Source of the DNA: Brevundimonas abyssalis TAR-001 | Lineage (GTDB): Bacteria > Pseudomonadota > Alphaproteobacteria > Caulobacterales > Caulobacteraceae | Direction of reading: 5' to 3' | Assembly (NCBI RefSeq): GCF_000466985.1 | Contig: NZ_BATC01000024.1 | Span: 1 to 35,813 of the forward strand | DNA length: 35,813 nt | Shown: positions 1-6,921 of the stretch, in pieces | How positions within the stretch are numbered: position 1 is the stretch's first letter | Layout: every line of letters starts with the position of its first letter | The notes under the pieces: model-generated | What the model saw: only the letters and a program-made list of their open reading frames with translations | The model's database searches: none | What the model was told of the DNA's origin: nothing | Made by a program: the position numbers and the translations under genes

Positions 1-827
1 GCGCCCTCGGCCACGGTCTTTTCGAGCGTGACATAGAAGGCCACCGCTCTCTCGAAATCCTCTTCGTCCACCACCAGCACGTCATCCACCAGCGGGTCGG
101 CCAGGGCGAAGGTGATGTCGCCCACCGCCTTGATGGCGATGCCTTCGGCGATCGTCTGACCCCCGCACTTGGGGGTCTCGCCCTTACGCCGCGCGGAGAA
201 GGAGGGGTACATGGCCGCCTCAACCCCGATGATCTCGATGTCCGGCTTGATGGCCTTGGCGGCGATGGCGCAGCCGGCGATCAGACCGCCCCCGCCGATG
301 GGGATGACCAGGGCGTCCAGATCCGGCGCGTCCTCCAGAAACTCCAGGGCGCAGACCCCCTGTCCCGCCACGATGCCCTCGTCGTCGAAGGCCGAGATGA
401 AGACGTAGCCTTCATCCTCCACCAGTTGCCTGGCGTGAGCGCTGGCGCCGGAGAAGTCGTCACCTTCGATGACCACGGTGGCCCCGTGGGCGCGCGTGCC
501 GTCCGCCTTCACGAAGGGTGTGCCATGGGGCATGACGATGGTCACCGGCACGCCGAGACGGCCGCCGTGATAGGCCAGGGCCTGGGCGTGGTTGCCCGCC
601 GAGGCGGCGACGACACCGCGCTTCCGCTCATCCCCGGTCAGCTGCATCAGTCGGTTCAGGGCGCCTCGCTCCTTGAACGAGCCGGTGAAGTGCAGATTGT
701 CGTACTTCACCCAGACATCCGCGCCGGTCAGCTGGGACAGGCGGCGGGAATGGCGGACAGGGGTGCGGTCCACCTGGCCGGCGATACGCTGCTGCGCGGC
801 CCGAATGTCGTCGATAGTGACGGCCAT
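1..827 (-). CDS. ilvA: Threonine dehydratase (threonine ammonia-lyase), 3' end outside window
   Basis: PLP-dependent enzyme of fold type II that deaminates threonine to 2-oxobutyrate, the first step towards isoleucine (a catabolic role is also possible). Reading the minus strand from the ATG at 827 gives 275 uninterrupted residues running off the window edge. Visible are SFKERGALNR with the PLP lysine at about residue 52, the AGNHAQ segment, and the glycine-rich phosphate loop GGGGLIAG near residue 178. The visible part covers most of the catalytic domain; whether a C-terminal ACT domain follows (family lengths are about 320 without it and about 400 with it) cannot be seen. The EKTVAEGA segment at the edge is typical of the ACT-containing form. 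A serine/threonine racemase-type relative is the main alternative. The gene is transcribed divergently from the lipoprotein gene at 999. Confidence 0.88.
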   Translation of the reverse strand, partial: MAVTIDDIRAAQQRIAGQVDRTPVRHSRRLSQLTGADVWVKYDNLHFTGSFKERGALNRLMQLTGDERKRGVVAASAGNHAQALAYHGGRLGVPVTIVMPHGTPFVKADGTRAHGATVVIEGDDFSGASAHARQLVEDEGYVFISAFDDEGIVAGQGVCALEFLEDAPDLDALVIPIGGGGLIAGCAIAAKAIKPDIEIIGVEAAMYPSFSARRKGETPKCGGQTIAEGIAIKAVGDITFALADPLVDDVLVVDEEDFERAVAFYVTLEKTVAEG

Positions 828-998
828 GAATCTGCCTGAGCCCTTTTCCTTTGCGGCGACCTGCCGCGCGGCGAGGCTTATCGTTTTCGTGAGGCGGCGA
901 AAAGCGCTCTCACGGCCTCTTCACCAAGGCTTCGCAACCTTGACCGTGTTGTATGTGTTAAGACATCCGACATTCGCGCGTTACGAGAGGATTTCGCC

Positions 999-1529
999 AT
1001 GCATGCCGCCAGCTTCGTCAGGATCGCCGCCGTTTCGGCCCTGGGCGCCGCAGCCCTGGCCGCCTGCGCGCCGACACCCGCGCCGGGCCCGATCCCTGGA
1101 GGCGGCCTGTCGGCCAGCTTCAGCGCGGCGGACTTTGCATGGTCCACCCAGTCGGGTGCAGCGGCGGTGGAAGGTCGCGTGGATTACCGCGCGGGCGGCC
1201 AGAACTTCGACTGCATCGGCTCGGTGGGACTCATTCCCGAAACGTCCTACACGCGGCATCGCTTCCTGACGCTTTATCAGTCTCTGGACCGGGCCGCCGT
1301 TCCAGCCGGGGAGGTGCGCTCGCGCAGCGGCGGCGAGCCCAGTTCCGACTATCGCGCCTATGAGCGGTCCACCGCCTGCGATGCAGAGGGGCGGTTCGCG
1401 TTCCAGAACCTGCCGGCCGGCGGATGGTTTGTCATCGCGCCGGTCCGCGCCGGGTCAGGCGAACCCGTGGTCCTGATGCGTCGCATTGAAACTAGCGCCC
1501 GCGGCGCCGTCAGAGTCACCTTGGATTAG
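999..1529 (+). CDS. Putative secreted lipoprotein with carboxypeptidase-regulatory-like fold
   Basis: A 176-residue protein with a clear lipoprotein signal: a basic N-terminus, a hydrophobic alanine-rich stretch and the lipobox LAAC near residues 20-23, so it should be lipidated and envelope-anchored. After a proline-rich linker, the rest resembles a small beta-sandwich of the carboxypeptidase regulatory-like type: VEGRVDY, a GxIPxTxYTxxR segment, and GRFAFQNLPAGGWFVIA near the C-terminus. No catalytic motif is seen. The ATG at 999 follows a GAGAGGA Shine-Dalgarno sequence about 10 bases upstream. The fold assignment is by pattern only; the function is unknown. Confidence 0.75.
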   Translation: MHAASFVRIAAVSALGAAALAACAPTPAPGPIPGGGLSASFSAADFAWSTQSGAAAVEGRVDYRAGGQNFDCIGSVGLIPETSYTRHRFLTLYQSLDRAAVPAGEVRSRSGGEPSSDYRAYERSTACDAEGRFAFQNLPAGGWFVIAPVRAGSGEPVVLMRRIETSARGAVRVTLD

Positions 1530-1567
1530 GCAGACAGAGCCTCGTTGAGGCGAGAGGAGTGGTAGCC

Positions 1568-2107
1568 ATGTCGCGTCCCCGCCCGTTAACCATGATGGCC
1601 GCCGCCATCGGACTTGCCGCCGCCGGCTTGACCGCCGAGCCCGCCGTCGCGCAGGCCGGCCATTACGGCCACTACAACCGGGGCTATGATCAAGGCTGGC
1701 GTACGCCGTCCTGGTGGGATCAGCGGGATCGGCCGGGCGACTACCGCTGCGACGCCTACTGGGACGCCAACCGCACCGACTGTCACGAGCGCTGGCGTCA
1801 TCAGCGGCCGCGTTACGCCGACAATCGCGGCTATCGCGATCAGGGCCATGGGCGTTACGGTTACAGCCGGGGACAGGGGTACGCACAGCGCCATGATTAT
1901 CAGCGCTACGCCGCTGCGGTGCGCGGCGCCAATGTGTGGCCGGGCGCCTATGGGCGGCCGGATCTGGTCTATCCCGGCGGAGGCCAGAGTCACGCAGGCG
2001 GACGCGATCCCCGCCGCATCGACTGGTGCCGCGCGAACTACCGCTCATACAATCCGGCCACCGGCTATTACCGCGCCTACAGCGGGCGGCGGGTTTATTG
2101 CGGCTGA
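1568..2107 (+). CDS. Secreted BA14K-like protein
   Basis: A 179-residue exported protein. The N-terminus is a Sec signal (basic start, hydrophobic core to about residue 24, AVAQA cleavage region). The middle is unusually rich in Tyr, Arg, Gly, His and Asp. The C-terminal segment WCRANYRSYNPATGYY followed by a GRRVYC ending has the spacing of the BA14K domain, seen in small secreted alphaproteobacterial proteins (the Brucella 14-kDa antigen is the name-giving member, with reported lectin-like behaviour). The ATG at 1568 is preferred over the in-frame GTG at 1559 because the latter lies within the GAGAGGAG ribosome-binding site. The middle composition suggests an extended, low-complexity linker. 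Function unknown beyond the family. Confidence 0.72.
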   Translation: MSRPRPLTMMAAAIGLAAAGLTAEPAVAQAGHYGHYNRGYDQGWRTPSWWDQRDRPGDYRCDAYWDANRTDCHERWRHQRPRYADNRGYRDQGHGRYGYSRGQGYAQRHDYQRYAAAVRGANVWPGAYGRPDLVYPGGGQSHAGGRDPRRIDWCRANYRSYNPATGYYRAYSGRRVYCG

Positions 2108-2113
2108 CAAACA

Positions 2114-2139
2114 CAAACCCTTGATGACGCAAGGGTTTG
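2114..2139 (+). terminator. Hairpin after the BA14K gene
   Basis: A perfect 10-bp stem (CAAACCCTTG at 2114-2123 and CAAGGGTTTG at 2130-2139) with a 6-base loop starts 7 bases after the BA14K stop codon. There is no long T tract, so it is a weak or Rho-assisted terminator, or a 3'-end stabilising hairpin. Confidence 0.5.
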
Positions 2140-2186
2140 GCGAGCGCTGTTCGCCATCAAATGAACGTATCCGCCCGTCTTGAGTG

Positions 2187-2223
2187 CCTTGGCCCCGACG
2201 TCGGGGCCTGTACCCAAGGGGAG
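2187..2223 (+). promoter_or_regulatory. Nested hairpin overlapping a ribosome-binding site
   Basis: An 18-bp perfect palindrome (GGCCCCGACGTCGGGGCC, 2191-2208) lies just before the Shine-Dalgarno sequence AAGGGGAG (2216-2223) of the small membrane protein gene at 2231. In addition CCTTGG (2187-2192) can pair with CCAAGG (2214-2219), enclosing the inner hairpin and covering part of the ribosome-binding site. The pairing is visible in the sequence; a role in translation control is inference. It could also be a terminator stem for upstream transcripts. Confidence 0.35.
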
Positions 2224-2230
2224 CGCGTTC

Positions 2231-2428
2231 ATGTCCCAGCACAACATTGTCGGATCCGAAGCCTTCGAAAAGGCGCCCTTCGTTTATGTCCGAAAGGTCA
2301 GGCCGGGCGGCCTCAGACGACGCCGCGCCCGCACGGCCTTGGCTTTTGTGGCGGGGGCGGCTGTGGCTGTGGCGTTCGGCGCGGTGGCTACAATCCTGGC
2401 CTTCGGCCCCGCCCTGGGCATTAGCTAG
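2231..2428 (+). CDS. Small single-pass membrane protein
   Basis: A 65-residue protein with a polar N-terminus, a basic cluster (LRRRRAR around residues 29-35) and one hydrophobic helix at about residues 37-61 ending at the C-terminus. The basic cluster before the helix predicts a cytoplasmic N-terminus. The ATG at 2231 is chosen over longer in-frame starts because AAGGGGAG lies 7 bases upstream. The family is not recognised. The leader contains a strong hairpin that may cover this ribosome-binding site. Confidence 0.6.
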   Translation: MSQHNIVGSEAFEKAPFVYVRKVRPGGLRRRRARTALAFVAGAAVAVAFGAVATILAFGPALGIS

Positions 2429-2570
2429 CCGGGCTAATAGATATGCCCAAAATTCACGAAGAATATTACAGACCGTCATAAAACATTCATGACGCCCTCT
2501 CTTTACAGCGCTGGGAAACGGCGCAGTCTGCTCTGAACCCGGACTGATTTCGGGATTGGAGGAGACGCCC

Positions 2571-2885
2571 ATGCGCACGCCCATGCCCCTTGTTGCGGCA
2601 GTTGTCGCCGCTTTTTCAGTACCTTGTGTTGCTGCTGCACAGCAGCAGGATCAGACGCCACGCGCGGAAGCGCGGTTTGAACGCGCGGCCTATGTCTGTG
2701 CGACCGATGAAGCCACACGTCGTTCTTTCGAGCGGGAGTACGGAGCCGAGCCCATTTATGTGACAGCCGAGGAAGCCTTGGCCGCCGCGGACGCCGGTGA
2801 GCGCTGGGCGACGCCCCGGTGCATGACCGAGGCCCAGCATCAGCGCCTGGAGCGTCTTCGTCGCCAGACGGCCTTGAAGAACTGA
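2571..2885 (+). CDS. Small secreted hypothetical protein
   Basis: A 104-residue protein with a Sec signal peptide (MRTPMPLVAAVVAAFSVP, likely cleavage after AAA near residue 24) and a charged, mostly helical mature part of about 80 residues containing two cysteines (VCAT and PRCM) that could form a disulfide in the periplasm. GGAGGAG at 2558-2564 places the start at ATG 2571. The family is not recognised. The gene stands alone and is followed directly by a bidirectional terminator. Confidence 0.6.
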   Translation: MRTPMPLVAAVVAAFSVPCVAAAQQQDQTPRAEARFERAAYVCATDEATRRSFEREYGAEPIYVTAEEALAAADAGERWATPRCMTEAQHQRLERLRRQTALKN

Positions 2886-2906
2886 ACGACGGCAGGTCAT
2901 CAAGTG

Positions 2907-2938
2907 AAAAGGGCCGCGTCTTGCGACGCGGCCCTTGT
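2907..2938. terminator. Bidirectional intrinsic terminator
   Basis: A perfect 10-bp GC-rich stem (GGGCCGCGTC at 2911-2920 and GACGCGGCCC at 2925-2934) with the tetraloop TTGC, an A run before it and a short T-rich stretch after it. It sits between the convergent genes ending at 2885 and 2962 and can serve both. Confidence 0.8.
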
Positions 2939-2961
2939 CGTTCTGATCGGAGGCGCGAAGC

Positions 2962-3390
2962 CTATTCGATGTCTTCGTTCAGCAGGCCGACCTTGTAGTA
3001 GGCGTTGGCCTGAAGCGTGTTCATGACTTCCATGAAGCGCTCGTAGGTCACTTCCGCGTTGGCGCGGACGAACACGCGCTCTTCGCGCGGGTTCGGCACG
3101 GCCAGGGCAGCGTTCAGGGCCGGGATCAGGTTTTCGAGGGTCGTTTCTTCATCCACGACATAGATCGAGGTGTCGTCCTGGATGGAGATGAACACCGGTT
3201 CTTCCTGTTCCTCGCCCGGAGGCGGGGGCGAGGCCGGCGGCAGGTCCAGACGGATGGACACGGTCGCCAAGGGCGCGGCCACCATGAAGATGATCAGCAG
3301 CACGAGCATGACGTCCACGAACGGCGTCACGTTCATGTCCGAGTTCAGCTCTTCGACCTTGCCGCCCTGTTGCTTGAGTTTGGCCGCCAT
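2962..3390 (-). CDS. exbD: ExbD/TolR-family biopolymer transport protein
   Basis: A 142-residue inner-membrane protein of the ExbD/TolR family, which with ExbB/TolQ uses the proton-motive force to drive TonB-dependent transport or outer-membrane constriction. The N-terminal NVTPFVDVMLVLLIIFMV segment (about residues 20-37) is the family signature, with the conserved membrane aspartate (Asp26) that carries protons. A proline-rich linker (PPASPPPPGEEQEEP) and a periplasmic domain ending in YYKVGLLNEDIE follow. The length is normal. No exbB, tolQ or tonB gene lies next to it: the neighbour upstream is an aldo/keto reductase on the other strand, so its partner must be elsewhere. Confidence 0.93.
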   Translation of the reverse strand: MAAKLKQQGGKVEELNSDMNVTPFVDVMLVLLIIFMVAAPLATVSIRLDLPPASPPPPGEEQEEPVFISIQDDTSIYVVDEETTLENLIPALNAALAVPNPREERVFVRANAEVTYERFMEVMNTLQANAYYKVGLLNEDIE

Positions 3391-3623
3391 ACACAGTGTC
3401 TCCAGTCGGGCCCGCGCGATTAGGGAGAGGGTCGCGGGCGAACATAAAAAGCGTGTCGGACAGTCTCTTGGCGTCCGATCGGGCGCTTGTAAAGCGCTCA
3501 GGCGTGCCGGAGCGTTCCGAAGCGGTGAATTACCCCTCCCGGGGGAATGAATCCAGAGCGCGGCCCTTTCGTCACCCCTCGGCGCCTCCTAGCTCTTGGG
3601 GATGCTGACCCGGAGAGCCGCCC

Positions 3624-4460
3624 ATGAAGACCGTCAAGACCGACCACGTCGAGATTCCCGCCCTGGGCTTCGGCACCTATCAGCTGGAGCCGGCGGATGC
3701 CCGGCGCATGGTGGCCGAAGCCCTGCGCATCGGCTACCGCCACGTGGACACGGCCTTCATCTACAAGAACGAGGAGGGCGTGGGTCAGGGCATCGCTGAT
3801 TCGGGGGTGGCGCGTGACGATGTCTTCCTGACCACCAAGATCTGGGTGACCAATTTCCGCGACGGCGATCTGCAGCGCCAGGCCGAGGAGAGCGCGCAGC
3901 GTCTGGGGCAGGTCCCGGACCTTCTGCTGCTGCACTGGCCCAAGCCCGAACCGGCGCTGGAAGAGACCATCAAGGCGCTGAACGACGCCCGTGTTCGAGG
4001 CTTTGCGAAGAACATCGGCCTGTCCAACTTCCCCTCGGCCCTGTTCCGCGAGGCCGCCGCCCTGTCCGAGGCGCCGTTGGTGACCAACCAGGTCGAGTAC
4101 CACCCCTATCTGTCCCAGAAGACCCTGATCGAGACCGCGCGCGAGTTGGGATCGTCCATCACGGCGTGGTCGCCTCTGGCCCAGGGGAAGATTGTCGACG
4201 ATGCGGTCATTGCCGAGATCGGCAAGGCCCACGGCAAGACGCCCGGTCAGGTGACCCTCCGCTGGTTCGTCCAGCAGGACGTCATCACCATCCCCAAGAC
4301 CGCCAGCGAGAAGCGCGCGGCCGAGAATCTGGACATCTTCGATTTCGAGCTGAGCGCCGACGACATGGCCCGCATCCACGCCCTGGCCCATCCGGGCGGG
4401 CGCATCGGCGACTGGATTGATCCGGCCTTTGAATGGGATCAGGATACCTCCCAACAATAG
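3624..4460 (+). CDS. Aldo/keto reductase, DkgB-like
   Basis: A 278-residue cytoplasmic NAD(P)H-dependent oxidoreductase of the aldo/keto reductase superfamily. The catalytic tetrad is intact: Asp42 in HVDTAFIYKNE, Tyr47, Lys72 in TTKIW and His104 in LLLHWP. IGLSNF and the C-terminal IPKTASEKRAAENLDIFDFEL segment (2'-phosphate binding in the family) are also present. The overall pattern is closest to the 2,5-diketo-D-gluconate reductase group, which reduces a range of aldehydes and methylglyoxal; the true substrate cannot be told from sequence. The HTH gene follows 24 bases downstream and may be co-transcribed. Confidence 0.9.
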   Translation: MKTVKTDHVEIPALGFGTYQLEPADARRMVAEALRIGYRHVDTAFIYKNEEGVGQGIADSGVARDDVFLTTKIWVTNFRDGDLQRQAEESAQRLGQVPDLLLLHWPKPEPALEETIKALNDARVRGFAKNIGLSNFPSALFREAAALSEAPLVTNQVEYHPYLSQKTLIETARELGSSITAWSPLAQGKIVDDAVIAEIGKAHGKTPGQVTLRWFVQQDVITIPKTASEKRAAENLDIFDFELSADDMARIHALAHPGGRIGDWIDPAFEWDQDTSQQ

Positions 4461-4484
4461 AAGACCCTTAGGGAGGGTTCGACC

Positions 4485-4733
4485 ATGGGCTCCGTCCTGG
4501 GATTTCCCGGGGCCGATCCGGCCGACGCGGCCATCGGCGCCCGGCTGAGACGCTGGCGCGACCAGCGCGGCGTGGATCTGGAGGCCATGGCGCAGGCCCT
4601 GCACATCCCGCCCGAAGAGTTGCGCCTGATCGAGGCGGGACGGGCGCATCTGGACTCTGTCCAGCTGGGCGTGGCGACCCGGCATCTGCACCTGCCGGTC
4701 TGGGCGCTGGTGTCGGACACACGGGCGTATTGA
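4485..4733 (+). CDS. Small XRE-type helix-turn-helix protein
   Basis: An 82-residue protein consisting almost entirely of a Cro/CI-like helix-turn-helix: IGARLRRWRDQRGVDLEAMAQALHI followed by PPEELRLIEAGRAHL, with the second helix ending in the usual IExGR-type motif. A good ribosome-binding site (GGGAGG, about 12 bases upstream) supports the ATG at 4485. There is no partner domain, so it is a stand-alone DNA-binding protein, perhaps regulating its own operon or the reductase gene upstream. Target unknown. Confidence 0.75.
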   Translation: MGSVLGFPGADPADAAIGARLRRWRDQRGVDLEAMAQALHIPPEELRLIEAGRAHLDSVQLGVATRHLHLPVWALVSDTRAY

Positions 4734-4774
4734 TAGCGGGTGACACGCCGCCCCTGTCCGCCTAATCGGTGGTC

Positions 4775-6304
4775 ATGGCCTACAAGTCCCTGCGCGATTT
4801 CATCGACATGCTGGAAGCCCAGGGCGAGCTGGTGCGGGTGTCCGAACCCGTGTCCACCGTCCTGGAGATGACCGAGATCCAGACCCGGCTGCTGCGAAAC
4901 GGCGGACCGGCGGTGATCTTCGAAAAGCCCGTCATGCCTGACGGCTCGGTCAGCCCCATCCCGTGCCTGGTCAATCTGTTCGGCACGGTGAAGCGGGTGG
5001 CCATGGGCGTGACCCTCGAGAACAAGCAGCGCACCACCGCCGCCGAGTTGCGCGAGGTCGGGGAGTTGCTGGCGTTCCTCAAGAACCCCACACCGCCCCG
5101 CGGCCTGTCCGACGCCATGGAGATGCTGCCGATGGCGCGCACCGTCATGGGCATGCGGCCGAAGGTGGTGAAAAAAGCGCCGGTGCATGAGGTGGTGCTG
5201 AAGGGCGACGACATCGACCTGACGAGCCTGCCCGTCCAGACCTGCTGGCCCGGCGAGCCCGCGCCCCTGATCACCTGGGGGCTGGTGGTGACAAAGGGGC
5301 CGTCGGATGCGGCCGAGGACGATTTCAACCTGGGCATCTACCGCATGCAGGTGCTGGGCAAGGACAAGGCCATCATGCGCTGGCTGGCCCACCGGGGCGG
5401 GGCGCAGCACTACGCCCGGCATCGGAAGGCGGGAAAGCGCGAGCCCCTGCCCGCCGCCGTGGTGCTGGGGGCCGATCCCGGGACCATCCTGGCGGCGGTG
5501 ACGCCGGTGCCCGACACCCTGAGCGAATACCAGTTCGCCGGACTGATGCGCGGGGCCAAGGCCGAGCTGGTCCCCTGCAAGACCGTGCCCCTGATGGTTC
5601 CGGCCCAGGCGGAGATCGTGCTGGAGGGCCATGTGCTGCTGGACGAGCACGCCGAGGAAGGCCCCTACGGCGACCACACCGGTTATTACAACTCGGTGGA
5701 GACCTTCCCGGTGTTTCAGGTGACGGCCATCACCATGCGCCGCGACCCCATCTATCTGACCACCTTCACCGGCCGGCCGCCGGACGAGCCCTCGGTGCTG
5801 GGCGAGGCGCTGAACGAGGTGTTCATCCCCCTGCTGCAGGCACAGTTCCCCGAGATCATCGACTTCTGGCTGCCGCCCGAGGGCTGCAGCTACCGCATCG
5901 CCGTGGTCTCCATGAAGAAGGCCTATCCGGGCCACGCCAAGCGGGTGATGCTGGGCGTCTGGAGCTATCTGCGCCAGTTCATGTACACCAAGTGGATCAT
6001 CGTGGTGGACGACGACATCGATGCGCGGGACTGGAAGGACGTCATGTGGGCGGTCTCCACCAAGATGGACCCGGCGCGCGACATCACCGTGATCGAGAAC
6101 ACCCCCATCGACTATCTGGACTTCGCATCGCCGGAGAGCGGACTGGGTTCCAAGATCGGCCTGGACGCCACCGACAAGCTGCCGCCCGAGACGAAGCGCG
6201 AATGGGGCGAGGAGATCCGCATGGAGGCGGAGGTCGTGGACCGGGTGAACGCGATGTGGGATCGGCTGGGTCTGCCGGGGAACGGCGCCCCCATATGGAA
6301 GTGA
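4775..6304 (+). CDS. ubiD: UbiD-family decarboxylase
   Basis: A 509-residue prenylated-FMN-dependent decarboxylase. In most proteobacteria UbiD removes the carboxyl group of 3-polyprenyl-4-hydroxybenzoate during ubiquinone synthesis, with UbiX supplying the cofactor. The protein opens with [19 protein letters not shown], typical of UbiD, and carries [27 protein letters not shown], the conserved acidic active-site region, and a C-terminal [11 protein letters not shown] segment. The length fits the ubiquinone branch (about 490-510). The ATG at 4775 is preferred over an in-frame GTG at 4769; neither has a strong ribosome-binding site. A related UbiD-like decarboxylase acting on another aromatic acid is the alternative. 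No ubiX is in the window. Confidence 0.88.
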   Translation: MAYKSLRDFIDMLEAQGELVRVSEPVSTVLEMTEIQTRLLRNGGPAVIFEKPVMPDGSVSPIPCLVNLFGTVKRVAMGVTLENKQRTTAAELREVGELLAFLKNPTPPRGLSDAMEMLPMARTVMGMRPKVVKKAPVHEVVLKGDDIDLTSLPVQTCWPGEPAPLITWGLVVTKGPSDAAEDDFNLGIYRMQVLGKDKAIMRWLAHRGGAQHYARHRKAGKREPLPAAVVLGADPGTILAAVTPVPDTLSEYQFAGLMRGAKAELVPCKTVPLMVPAQAEIVLEGHVLLDEHAEEGPYGDHTGYYNSVETFPVFQVTAITMRRDPIYLTTFTGRPPDEPSVLGEALNEVFIPLLQAQFPEIIDFWLPPEGCSYRIAVVSMKKAYPGHAKRVMLGVWSYLRQFMYTKWIIVVDDDIDARDWKDVMWAVSTKMDPARDITVIENTPIDYLDFASPESGLGSKIGLDATDKLPPETKREWGEEIRMEAEVVDRVNAMWDRLGLPGNGAPIWK

Positions 6305-6570
6305 GACGGCTCGCCAGCGAACCGCGTCGGGGCGGCCTGACCCTGGCCGGGCCGCTGATCTTTCTGCTCGTGATCTGGCTGGGCGCCTATTTCGCGTGGC
6401 GCATCGTCCATGGTGACCGGCTGGAGCAGGGCGTGGTGACCCACATCGTCTATCCCGACACGCGCGTGGGACGCGTCGCCCACGACGTCTTCCTGCCGCT
6501 GCGACGTCTGGATGAGCGGTATCTGGGGGTCAGCTCCAGCATGGCGGCTGCGGCATCGCCGGAAGATTAG
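6295..6570 (+). CDS. Small single-pass membrane protein overlapping ubiD
   Basis: A 91-residue protein starting at the ATG inside the last codons of ubiD (10-base overlap in another frame). It has a basic N-terminus, one strong membrane helix (about residues 16-36, [20 protein letters not shown]) and a polar C-terminal part of about 55 residues. The overlap suggests translational coupling to ubiD. The family is not recognised, and no ubiquinone-related function can be assigned from sequence alone. Confidence 0.6.
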   Translation: MEVRRLASEPRRGGLTLAGPLIFLLVIWLGAYFAWRIVHGDRLEQGVVTHIVYPDTRVGRVAHDVFLPLRRLDERYLGVSSSMAAAASPED

Positions 6571-6640
6571 CGCCCCGCCAGAATGGTCTCTATTGGCGCT
6601 CGGCCCTCGCATTTCCACAAAGCGTCACTATATCAGGGTT

Positions 6641-6876
6641 ATGAACTATCGTCTCACCACCGTCGAACGCGCCTATCAACTCGCCGAAAGCGGCGAATTC
6701 GCCAATGTGGGCGAGATCAAGCGGCGGCTGACTTCGGAAGGCTATTCCGACGTCCAGGGGCAGCTGTACGGTTCAACCATCACCTCGGCCCTCAAGAAGC
6801 TGTGCGACAAGCGCGGGCGGACATGCCTGCCGAGAAGGACGCGACGCGGTCTGACATTCCGGATTTTAGGGGCTAG
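6641..6876 (+). CDS. Small conserved helical protein, probably frameshifted
   Basis: From ATG 6641 the frame gives MNYRLTTVERAYQLAESGEF, then a short basic/acidic helical protein (VGEIKRRLTSEGY ... YGSTITSALKKLCDK). This pattern of an N-terminal TTVERAYxLAxSG segment and a later LxxLC segment resembles a family of small uncharacterised alphaproteobacterial proteins. After LCDK (about 6810) the frame runs on into a low-quality Arg-rich tail until 7096, inside the next gene. If one G is restored near 6810/6811, the protein continues ARADMPAEKDATRSDIPDFR and stops at 6876, giving about 78 residues and clearing the peptidase gene. This ending looks much more natural. Function unknown; a nucleic-acid-binding or regulatory role is only a guess. 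Confidence 0.55.
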
Positions 6877-6921
6877 AAGGCTGCATCGTCCGGCGCGCCG
6901 CCGGAGCTTCGAAAGCGCCTC

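Noticed and set aside
426..839. Plus-strand open frame of 137 codons
   Set aside because: It lies opposite the threonine dehydratase gene, whose minus-strand translation is continuous and carries the family motifs.
940..968. TTGACC as a possible -35 element before the lipoprotein gene
   Set aside because: No acceptable -10 hexamer at 16-18 bp spacing.
2475..2493. GTCAT/ATGAC inverted repeat in an AT-rich gap before the gene at 2571
   Set aside because: Only 5-bp arms with a 9-bp spacer, one copy, no nearby regulator; not enough to call an operator.
3396..3608. Plus-strand frame of 70 codons in the exbD-reductase gap
   Set aside because: GTG start without ribosome-binding site, no recognisable composition or motif. 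I take the 233-bp gap as promoter/leader DNA; no clear promoter could be named.
3498..4691. Minus-strand frame of 397 codons opposite the aldo/keto reductase
   Set aside because: Typical long antisense frame of a GC-rich gene; the plus strand has the complete catalytic tetrad.
4439..5935. Minus-strand frame of 498 codons opposite ubiD
   Set aside because: Antisense shadow with biased Gln/His/Gly composition; UbiD on the plus strand is unambiguous.
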